This document shows positions 1-5,520 of a stretch of DNA of 7,690 nt, piece by piece. Source of the stretch: an uncultured Ruminococcus sp. (GTDB lineage: Bacteria > Bacillota > Clostridia > Oscillospirales > Ruminococcaceae); assembly GCA_947177345.1 (NCBI GenBank), contig CAMWUB010000060.1, forward strand, positions 1-7,690, written 5' to 3'. Below the pieces are notes generated by a model that was given only the letters and a program-made list of their open reading frames with translations, had not been told where the DNA came from and ran no database searches. Position numbers and translations under genes: made by a program. How positions within the stretch are numbered: the first letter of the stretch is position 1; each line of letters begins with the position of its first letter.

Positions 1-7
1 GAAATCT

Positions 8-18
8 TATGATATAAT
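8..18 (+). promoter_or_regulatory. Possible extended -10 element at the window edge
   Basis: The 11-mer TATGATATAAT contains TGA followed by a perfect TATAAT (13-18). The same 11-mer recurs at 230-240 as the carB -10 region. Any -35 box would lie outside the window, so this is only half a promoter. Transcription would start near base 25 and run to the terminator at 163-195 without meeting an open reading frame. It could equally be chance in AT-rich DNA. Confidence 0.35.
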
Positions 19-39
19 AAAACAGTCATAAGACAGACG

Positions 40-101
40 AAGCCTTTTTATTGTGTATGAAATTGTAACCGCTAATTACATTCTATCACACTGAAAGGCT
101 T
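40..101 (+). repeat. Long inverted repeat with nested stems
   Basis: AAGCCTTT (40-47) is complementary to AAAGGCTT (94-101). Inside it, GTGT (53-56) can pair with ACAC (88-91), and TGTAA (64-68) with TTACA (76-80). TTT follows at 102-104. As RNA from the + strand this would be an irregular 62-nt hairpin, either a structured leader or a poor terminator. The inner pair is also read as a DNA operator (see 64-80). Confidence 0.4.
64..80. promoter_or_regulatory. Candidate GlnR/TnrA-type operator
   Basis: TGTAA-CCGCTAA-TTACA matches the Bacillus GlnR/TnrA consensus TGTNA-N7-TNACA at every fixed position. It overlaps the last base of the leftward -10 box and the predicted start site, a place where bound protein would block initiation. 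The match is read directly. That this organism has a GlnR-type regulator, and that the left-hand gene concerns nitrogen or glutamine, are inferences. Confidence 0.45.
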
Positions 102-109
102 TTTGTCAA
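80..109 (-). promoter_or_regulatory. Candidate sigma-A promoter firing leftwards
   Basis: On the minus strand a perfect TTGACA -35 (109-104) is followed after 18 nt by TAGAAT (85-80). The -10 is preceded by TGA, giving an extended -10. Initiation is expected near base 73, reading out of the left edge of the window. It implies a gene divergent from carB whose coding region is not visible here. Confidence 0.55.
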
Positions 110-162
110 CCCCTTTTCTGAAAAAATTTTCCGGAAATGTATTTTTTTGCGTTTCGCTTGTT

Positions 163-195
163 AATTCACTGTTCTGCCGGACAGTGAATTTTTTT
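163..195 (+). terminator. Rho-independent terminator upstream of carB
   Basis: A perfect 10-bp stem, AATTCACTGT (163-172) with ACAGTGAATT (181-190), encloses an 8-nt loop and runs into seven T residues (189-195). The T tract lies on the + side only, so it stops rightward transcription. It ends 17 nt before the carB -35 box. It either insulates carB from upstream rightward transcription or ends a short non-coding transcript. Confidence 0.8.
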
Positions 196-211
196 GTAAA
201 TTAATATTGCA

Positions 212-240
212 TTTACTCGCTTTTTGTGGTATGATATAAT
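212..240 (+). promoter_or_regulatory. carB promoter
   Basis: The elements are TTTACT (212-217, four of six to TTGACA), a 17-nt spacer and a perfect TATAAT (235-240), preceded by TGA as an extended -10. The start is expected near base 247, giving a leader of about 40 nt. That is too short for a PyrR-type attenuator after the start site, and I see no PyrR-binding motif. Confidence 0.75.
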
Positions 241-286
241 TTAAGAATGCCATAAGGCAAATTTATATGTTAGGAGTAGTTATAAA

Positions 287-3200
287 ATGCCAAAAAGACA
301 GGATATCAACAAGATAATGATTATCGGTTCAGGACCTATAATCATTGGTCAGGCGTGTGAATTTGACTATTCAGGTACTCAGGCTTGTAAGGCTCTGAAA
401 AACCTCGGCTATGAAATAGTACTTGTAAATTCAAACCCTGCTACAATCATGACAGACCCCGACGTTGCCGATATAACCTATATCGAACCGCTTAACGTCG
501 CAAGGCTCACACAGATTATTGAAAAGGAACGTCCTGACGCTTTACTTCCGAATTTAGGCGGACAATCCGGTCTGAATCTGTGTTCTGAACTCGATAAAGC
601 CGGTGTACTGAAAAAATACGGCGTACAGGTTATCGGCGTACAGGTTGACGCTATTGAACGTGGTGAAGACCGTATAGAATTCAAGCATACTATGGATAAA
701 CTCGGTATAGAAATGGCTCGCAGTGAGGTTGCCTATTCCGTTGACGAGGCTGTTAAAATTGCTGAAACTCTGAAATATCCGGTTGTACTCCGTCCGGCGT
801 ACACCATGGGCGGAGCAGGTGGCGGTATGGTTTATAACGTCGACGAACTCAAGGTAGTATGTGCAAGAGGTTTACAGGCTTCACTTGTAGGACAGGTTCT
901 TGTTGAAGAATGTGTCAGTGGCTGGGAAGAACTTGAATTAGAAGTTGTCCGTGATGCCGAAAATAATATAATTACGGTATGTTTCATTGAAAATATTGAC
1001 CCTATCGGCGTTCATACAGGCGATTCATTCTGTTCCGCACCTATGCTTACAATTCCGGAAGATGTTCAGAAAGCACTTGAAAAACAGGCTTACAGAATCG
1101 TTGAATCAATAGAAGTTATCGGTGGCTGTAACTGTCAGTTTGCAAGAGACCCCGAAACAGGCAGAATCATTGTAATTGAAATAAATCCACGTACTTCACG
1201 TTCATCTGCATTAGCTTCAAAGGCTACCGGATTCCCGATTGCCCTTGTATCTGCAATGCTTGCCTGCGGACTTACTCTTAAAGATATTCCGTGCGGAAAA
1301 TACGGCACACTCGATAAATACACACCTGACGGCGATTACATTGTAATCAAGTTTGCACGCTGGGCTTTCGAGAAATTCAAGGGTGCAGAAGATAAACTCG
1401 GTACACAGATGAGAGCGGTCGGTGAAGTTATGAGTATCGGTAAAACCTACAAAGAGGCATTCCAGAAAGCTATCAGAAGCCTTGAAACTGGACGTTATGG
1501 TCTCGGATTCGCTAAGGATTTCAATTCAAAGTCGAAAGAAGAATTATTATCCCTGCTCCGTTATCCGACAAGTGAAAGACAGTTCATTATTTATGAGGCA
1601 CTCCGCAAAGGTGCTACTATAGATGAAATTTACGAACTTACAAAAATAAAGCATTATTTCCTTAATGAAATGGCTGAACTCGTTCAGGAAGAAGAAAAAC
1701 TTCTTGAATTAAAGGGAAGTGTTCCGGAAAAATCTGTTCTTAAACAGGCTAAACTTGACGGTTTTTCAGACAGATATTTAAGTAAATTACTTGAAGTAAC
1801 TGAAGAAGAAATCCGTAATAAACGCCTTGAATATGGCATAAAAGAGGCGTGGGAGGGCGTACACGTAAGCGGTACTGAAAATTCTGCTTATTACTATTCA
1901 ACGTATCATCTCGAAAAAGACGAAAGCCCCTCCAGTGACAAGCCTAAAATTATGATACTCGGCGGTGGTCCTAACAGAATCGGTCAGGGTATCGAATTTG
2001 ATTACTGTTGCGTACACACTGCATTAGCACTCAAAAAACTGGGCTTTGAATCTATTATAGTCAACTGTAATCCTGAAACTGTTTCAACTGATTATGATAC
2101 TTCCGATAAACTCTATTTTGAACCCCTTACACTTGAAGATGTTCTGAGTATTCACGACAAGGAAAAACCATTAGGAGTTATCGCACAGTTTGGTGGTCAG
2201 ACCCCTTTAAATCTCGCAGGTGATTTGAAAAAATATGGCGTAAAGATACTCGGAACTACTCCGGAAACTATTGACCTTGCAGAAGACCGTGACCATTTCC
2301 GTGCTATGATGGACAGGCTGGGTATTCCTATGCCGGAAGCCGGTATGGCTGTAACAGTTGACGAAGCTCTTGAAATAGCTAATAAAATCGGTTATCCGGT
2401 AATGGTTCGTCCGTCTTATGTACTCGGTGGCAGAGGTATGGAAGTAGTCCACGATGATGACATGATGAGGGTCTATATGGCTAATGCTATCGGCGTTACA
2501 CCTGACAGACCTATCCTTATTGACCGTTTCTTACATCATGCTACGGAGTGCGAGGCTGATGCTATTTCCGACGGCACACACTGTTTTGTACCGGCAGTCA
2601 TGGAGCATATCGAACTTGCTGGCGTACATTCCGGCGACTCTGCTTGTATACTTCCGGCGAAGAATCTGACTGAAAAGCAGATTGAAACCATTAAGGAATA
2701 TACCCGTAAAATAGCCGTTGAAATGAATGTATGCGGTTTAATGAATATGCAGTACGCTATTGAAGATGATACCGTATACGTTCTTGAGGCTAATCCACGT
2801 GCTTCACGTACCGTACCGCTTGTATCTAAAGTATGCAGTATAAATATGGTAAAGATTGCTACAGAAATAATAACTTCCGAACTTACCGGCAGACCTTCAC
2901 CAGTACCGGAACTCACTGACAAGATTATAACACATTACGGTGTTAAAGAAGCTGTATTCCCGTTCAATATGTTTCAGGAAGTAGACCCTGTTTTAGGTCC
3001 TGAAATGCGTTCCACAGGCGAGGTACTGGGTATATCCGATTCATTCGGCGAGGCTTATTATAAAGCTCAGGAGGCTACACAGACAAGACTTCCGGAGCAG
3101 GGAACTGTTCTCCTTAGTGTTTGTGACCGTGACAAGCCGGAACTCGTCGAGATTGCACAGGCATTCAATGAACTGGGATTCCGTATAATTGCAACCGGAA

Positions 3201-3505
3201 ACAGTTACAGGATTATAAAAGATGCTGGTATTCCATGTGAAAAGATATTCAAGATTTACGAGGGCAGACCGAATATTGCTGACCAGATTGCTAATGGTGA
3301 AATACAGCTTATTATCAATACACCGGCAGGTAAGACCAGCTCACACGACGATAGTTATATAAGAAAATCCGCTATAAAACACAGAATCCCATATATGACT
3401 ACCATGGCAGCCGCAAAAGCCTCCGCTGAGGGTATAAAGGCTATCAAACATGATAAGCATTTCAATGTCAAATCATTGCAGGCACATCACGCAGATATAA
3501 AATAA
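287..3505 (+). CDS. carB: Carbamoyl-phosphate synthase large subunit
   Basis: This is the synthetase subunit that makes carbamoyl phosphate from bicarbonate, two ATP and ammonia channelled from the glutaminase subunit CarA. It feeds pyrimidine and arginine synthesis in the cytosol. The 1072 residues match the usual length (E. coli 1073). The two homologous halves are clear: the carboxyphosphate half starts with GSGPIIIGQ (14-22) and has the metal-ligand motif EINPRTSRS (298-306), and the carbamoyl-phosphate half starts with GGGPNRIGQG (559-568) and has EANPRASR (834-841). Glycine-rich ATP-grasp loops lie at about 174-180 and 713-718. The C-terminal MGS-like allosteric domain spans about 938-1060, with KIYEGRP (989-995) and IINT (1009-1012) where UMP, IMP or ornithine effectors act in E. 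coli. The start is fixed by AGGAG at 272-276, 10 nt before ATG. The gene has its own promoter and terminator, and no carA end is present in the 286 bases upstream. Confidence 0.98.
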   Translation: MPKRQDINKIMIIGSGPIIIGQACEFDYSGTQACKALKNLGYEIVLVNSNPATIMTDPDVADITYIEPLNVARLTQIIEKERPDALLPNLGGQSGLNLCSELDKAGVLKKYGVQVIGVQVDAIERGEDRIEFKHTMDKLGIEMARSEVAYSVDEAVKIAETLKYPVVLRPAYTMGGAGGGMVYNVDELKVVCARGLQASLVGQVLVEECVSGWEELELEVVRDAENNIITVCFIENIDPIGVHTGDSFCSAPMLTIPEDVQKALEKQAYRIVESIEVIGGCNCQFARDPETGRIIVIEINPRTSRSSALASKATGFPIALVSAMLACGLTLKDIPCGKYGTLDKYTPDGDYIVIKFARWAFEKFKGAEDKLGTQMRAVGEVMSIGKTYKEAFQKAIRSLETGRYGLGFAKDFNSKSKEELLSLLRYPTSERQFIIYEALRKGATIDEIYELTKIKHYFLNEMAELVQEEEKLLELKGSVPEKSVLKQAKLDGFSDRYLSKLLEVTEEEIRNKRLEYGIKEAWEGVHVSGTENSAYYYSTYHLEKDESPSSDKPKIMILGGGPNRIGQGIEFDYCCVHTALALKKLGFESIIVNCNPETVSTDYDTSDKLYFEPLTLEDVLSIHDKEKPLGVIAQFGGQTPLNLAGDLKKYGVKILGTTPETIDLAEDRDHFRAMMDRLGIPMPEAGMAVTVDEALEIANKIGYPVMVRPSYVLGGRGMEVVHDDDMMRVYMANAIGVTPDRPILIDRFLHHATECEADAISDGTHCFVPAVMEHIELAGVHSGDSACILPAKNLTEKQIETIKEYTRKIAVEMNVCGLMNMQYAIEDDTVYVLEANPRASRTVPLVSKVCSINMVKIATEIITSELTGRPSPVPELTDKIITHYGVKEAVFPFNMFQEVDPVLGPEMRSTGEVLGISDSFGEAYYKAQEATQTRLPEQGTVLLSVCDRDKPELVEIAQAFNELGFRIIATGNSYRIIKDAGIPCEKIFKIYEGRPNIADQIANGEIQLIINTPAGKTSSHDDSYIRKSAIKHRIPYMTTMAAAKASAEGIKAIKHDKHFNVKSLQAHHADIK

Positions 3506-3517
3506 TTTATAAATTTT

Positions 3518-3559
3518 AAATTTCCTGTTATTTTTCCGAAAATGACAGGGAATTTTTTT
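3518..3559 (+). terminator. carB terminator
   Basis: A 17-bp stem, AAATTTCCTGTTATTTT (3518-3534) with AAAATGACAGGGAATTT (3539-3555), closes on the tetraloop TCCG, which fits the stable UNCG class, and is followed by T residues to 3559. The two imperfect positions are U-G wobbles on the + transcript but A-C mismatches on the minus transcript, so the element is built to stop carB transcription. Confidence 0.88.
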
Positions 3560-3588
3560 ATCTGTATCAGTATCATTATCTGTATCGG
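3559..3588. repeat. Degenerate hexanucleotide tandem repeat
   Basis: Five consecutive 6-bp units share TATC: TATCTG, TATCAG, TATCAT, TATCTG, TATCGG. The 10-mer TATCTGTATC therefore occurs twice, 18 bp apart. The tract begins where the carB terminator T-run ends. No coding frame uses it. It may be a decayed microsatellite or an array of protein-binding half-sites, and the sequence does not decide. Confidence 0.6.
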
Positions 3589-3700
3589 TGCGGTTCGTGT
3601 ACGATTGTTCACGTTTGTGTTTTTCGGTTATATAAGGTAAAAATAACCATAAAAAATCAAAAATTCAGGGCATAAACATGACTTTTCAGTAAACAATAAA
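3589..3700. other. Non-coding spacer with two small dyads
   Basis: No open reading frame of useful length is seen between carB and the lipoprotein gene. CGTGTACGATTGTTCACG (3596-3613) is an 18-bp imperfect palindrome with one T-T mismatch and one G-T pair. GGTTAT (3626-3631) pairs with ATAACC (3643-3648), flanked by T-rich and A-rich runs that lengthen the hairpin. Neither is followed by a T tract, so neither is called a terminator. Confidence 0.35.
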
Positions 3701-3704
3701 ATTA

Positions 3705-3722
3705 CACTGCTATAATACAGTG
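3705..3722 (+). promoter_or_regulatory. Lipoprotein gene promoter (extended -10) within a dyad
   Basis: TATAAT (3711-3716) is preceded by TGC (3708-3710), making an extended -10. No good -35 box lies 16-18 nt upstream, as is common for extended -10 promoters. The start is expected near 3723, about 25 nt before the coding start. CACTG (3705-3709) and CAGTG (3718-3722) form an inverted repeat that frames the -10 and could be an operator. Confidence 0.55.
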
Positions 3723-3747
3723 ATTTGATGTAAAGGATTGATTTTTT

Positions 3748-4158
3748 TTGAAAAAGACTTTATTTACCTGTTCACTGATTCTTACCTGTATGTCATTTGT
3801 TTCATGCGGAAATAATGATAATACAGATTCTTCCGTTGACGGCGAGATATATGTTACGGAATACACTACTACTCAGCCATACACTACTACTACTACTGAT
3901 GATGATGACCGCTATTACGATGATGACCATTATGAAACTGATGATGACGGTAATGTATATACAGAGGGGAGTACTGATTCCGCTGAAGACCACGTACACG
4001 ACGCTATAGACGGTGTAGAAAACGCCGGTGAAAGTATAGTGGACGGTGTAGGAGATGCCGTAAATGACATCATAGAGGGAGCAGGGGACGCTTCTGATGA
4101 CCTTATAGACGGTCTCGACGGTGAAACTACTACCAGTACTACCAGTGAGGAACAATAA
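3748..4158 (+). CDS. Small acidic Thr/Asp-rich lipoprotein with 11-residue repeats
   Basis: I do not recognise a named family for this 136-residue predicted lipoprotein. The TTG start is supported by AAAGGA (3732-3737), 10 nt upstream. Residues 2-3 are Lys, 5-19 are hydrophobic, and FVSC (17-20) is a plausible lipobox with Cys20 as the lipid-modified residue, though Phe at -3 is less usual. The mature part starts with Thr- and Asp-rich linkers (TTTTT at 46-50, DDDD at 51-54, further DDD runs to 67). Four units of 11 residues follow from 85 to about 125, with I/V-D/E-G-V/A/L cores at 87, 98, 109 and 120. The tail is again Thr/Ser-rich. By eye there are about 36 Asp plus Glu against three Lys/Arg, so it is strongly acidic. 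It would sit on the outer face of the membrane. It has its own promoter and terminator and appears monocistronic. Binding of cations or wall components is possible but unproven. Confidence 0.82.
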   Translation: MKKTLFTCSLILTCMSFVSCGNNDNTDSSVDGEIYVTEYTTTQPYTTTTTDDDDRYYDDDHYETDDDGNVYTEGSTDSAEDHVHDAIDGVENAGESIVDGVGDAVNDIIEGAGDASDDLIDGLDGETTTSTTSEEQ

Positions 4159-4161
4159 TAC

Positions 4162-4203
4162 AAAAAAGGAACTGTATATATAATAAAATACAGTTCCTTT
4201 TTT
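4162..4203 (+). terminator. Lipoprotein gene terminator (bidirectional form)
   Basis: A perfect 16-bp stem, AAAAAAGGAACTGTAT (4162-4177) with ATACAGTTCCTTTTTT (4188-4203), has a 10-nt loop and begins three bases after the stop codon. Because the stem is A-rich on one side and T-rich on the other, it could also act as a second stop for leftward transcription from the ATPase gene. Confidence 0.88.
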
Positions 4204-4211
4204 AAGTAAGC

Positions 4212-4247
4212 AAAACAGCACTGATTCATAAGAATCAATGCTGTTTT
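4212..4247 (-). terminator. Terminator of the ABC ATPase gene
   Basis: The 16-nt arms 4212-4227 and 4232-4247 enclose the 4-nt loop ATAA. The one imperfect pair (C4221 with A4238) is a mismatch on the + transcript but a G-U wobble on the minus transcript. This points to leftward use, ending the gene whose stop is at 4284. The minus transcript continues into a short U-rich stretch. Confidence 0.8.
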
Positions 4248-4283
4248 TTCAAGGTAGGTATAATATGAAGACTAAAAATCTAA

Positions 4284-5411
4284 TCAGTTTACGATAGTTT
4301 CTTCAGTTTCCTTATCAAAGATATGGATTCTGTTCGGGTCAAGAGCAATCTGTATTGTATCGCCTGAACGTACTGTAGAACGTGAACTTACACGAGCAGT
4401 AAACGGAATACCCTCACAATTAAGATACAGATAGATTTCAGCACCCATCATTTCAGTGATTTCAACCTGACATTCAATAATACCGGTTGTAGCGTTTGAA
4501 AGATACATTTCTTCGTCGTGGAGATTTTCCGGACGGATACCAAGTATAATTTCCTTTCCTACATAATTCTGAAGCTTTGAATTAACCTTTGATTCAGGTA
4601 CAATAATTTCAAAAGTTCTCTTTGCTGAACCAAATTCAACAATGAACTGGTCATATTCTCTTTCGTATTTAAGTTTAGCGTCAACGAAATTCATAGTAGG
4701 TGAGCCAAGGAATCCGGCAACGAATTTATTAGCTGGTTCGTCATACATCTTCTGAGGTGTATCAATCTGCATTACCCAGCCGTCTTTCATACAAACGATT
4801 CTGTCGCCCATAGTCATAGCTTCTGTCTGGTCGTGAGTAACGTAAATGAATGTAGTTCCGAGCTGTTTGTGAATCTTTGAAATTTCAGTTCTCATCTGAC
4901 CACGAAGCTTAGCGTCGAGGTTTGAAAGTGGTTCGTCAAGTAAGAATACCTTAGGAGAACGAACGATAGCTCTTCCGAGTGCCACACGCTGACACTGACC
5001 ACCTGACATAGCTCTCGGCTTTCTGTCAAGGAGGTGTGAAAGGTCAAGGATTCTTGCGGCTTCATTAACTTTTCTTTCGATTTCGTCCTTAGGAACTTTA
5101 CGGAGTTTAAGACCGAATGCCATGTTTTCAAAAACGGTCATGTGCGGATAGAGAGCGTAGTTCTGGAAAACCATTGCAATATCTCTGTCCTTAGGTGCGA
5201 TGTCGTTTACAAGACGGTCGCCGATGTAAAGCTCACCCTCTGAGATTTCCTCAAGACCTGCAATCATTCGGAGTGTTGTTGACTTACCACAGCCGGAAGG
5301 ACCAACGAAAACGATAAATTCCTTATCCCTGATGTCGAATGTGGTACTATGAACAGCCTCGACATTACCGGGGTATATTTTCTTTATTTGTTTAAGGCTA
5401 AGACCTGCCAT
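4284..5411 (-). CDS. ugpC: Carbohydrate ABC importer ATPase, MsmX/UgpC/MalK type
   Basis: This is the ATP-hydrolysing subunit that powers sugar or glycerol-phosphate importers from the cytosolic face of the membrane. The 375 residues match the MalK/UgpC group. Visible motifs are Walker A GPSGCGKST (37-45), Q-loop Gln83, signature MSGGQ (135-139), Walker B VFLLDEP (155-161) with catalytic Glu160, D-loop SNLD (163-166) and switch His193 in THDQTEAM. The C-terminal third, after about 240, is the TOBE-type regulatory region. The signature is slightly unusual, with Met for Leu at its start and Cys140 where Arg or Lys is common. ATG is preceded by GGAGG (5425-5421) at 9 nt. No permease or binding-protein gene is adjacent, and it has its own promoter and terminator. 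That fits a shared, multitask ATPase like B. subtilis MsmX. The symbol follows common annotation habit; the substrate cannot be told from sequence. Confidence 0.93.
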   Translation of the reverse strand: MAGLSLKQIKKIYPGNVEAVHSTTFDIRDKEFIVFVGPSGCGKSTTLRMIAGLEEISEGELYIGDRLVNDIAPKDRDIAMVFQNYALYPHMTVFENMAFGLKLRKVPKDEIERKVNEAARILDLSHLLDRKPRAMSGGQCQRVALGRAIVRSPKVFLLDEPLSNLDAKLRGQMRTEISKIHKQLGTTFIYVTHDQTEAMTMGDRIVCMKDGWVMQIDTPQKMYDEPANKFVAGFLGSPTMNFVDAKLKYEREYDQFIVEFGSAKRTFEIIVPESKVNSKLQNYVGKEIILGIRPENLHDEEMYLSNATTGIIECQVEITEMMGAEIYLYLNCEGIPFTARVSSRSTVRSGDTIQIALDPNRIHIFDKETEETIVN

Positions 5412-5473
5412 TTAAATATTCCTCCAATACAAAATTTTCTTCCGGCACAAAATCAAATACCGGCTATAATAAT

Positions 5474-5502
5474 ATAATAACAGATTTCTTCAAACTTTTC
5501 AA
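5474..5502 (-). promoter_or_regulatory. Promoter of the ABC ATPase gene
   Basis: On the minus strand TTGAAA (5502-5497), a 17-nt spacer and TATTAT (5479-5474) form a good sigma-A promoter, with TGT directly before the -10 as an extended element. The start is expected near 5467, leaving a leader of about 55 nt. A perfect TTGACA just upstream (5510-5505) has no -10 at the right distance. No CcpA cre site is visible nearby. Confidence 0.7.
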
Positions 5503-5520
5503 GATGTCAAATTGCCGAAG

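Noticed and set aside
50..91. NrdR box suggested by TATTGTGT and CACAC half-sites
   Set aside because: The half-sites are over 25 bp apart, while an NrdR box is a contiguous 16-bp palindrome. No full match was found in any intergenic region.
2536..2922. Minus-strand 128-residue open frame inside carB
   Set aside because: It is fully inside the conserved second ATP-grasp half of carB, resembles no family, and is best explained as a shadow of carB codon use.
3626..3648. GGTTAT/ATAACC hairpin as a terminator
   Set aside because: The stem is only 6 bp with an 11-nt loop. The T-rich run precedes it on the + strand instead of following it, and on the minus strand A residues follow.
3802..4238. 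Minus-strand open frames of 139 and 102 residues opposite the lipoprotein
   Set aside because: Their Val/Tyr/Ser-rich composition is the complement of the Asp/Thr repeat codons. They run through both terminator hairpins and lack ribosome binding sites.
5505..5510. Perfect TTGACA as the -35 of the ATPase promoter
   Set aside because: The sequence 17 nt downstream is AAATCT, a poor -10. TTGAAA at 5502-5497 is correctly spaced from TATTAT with an extended -10.
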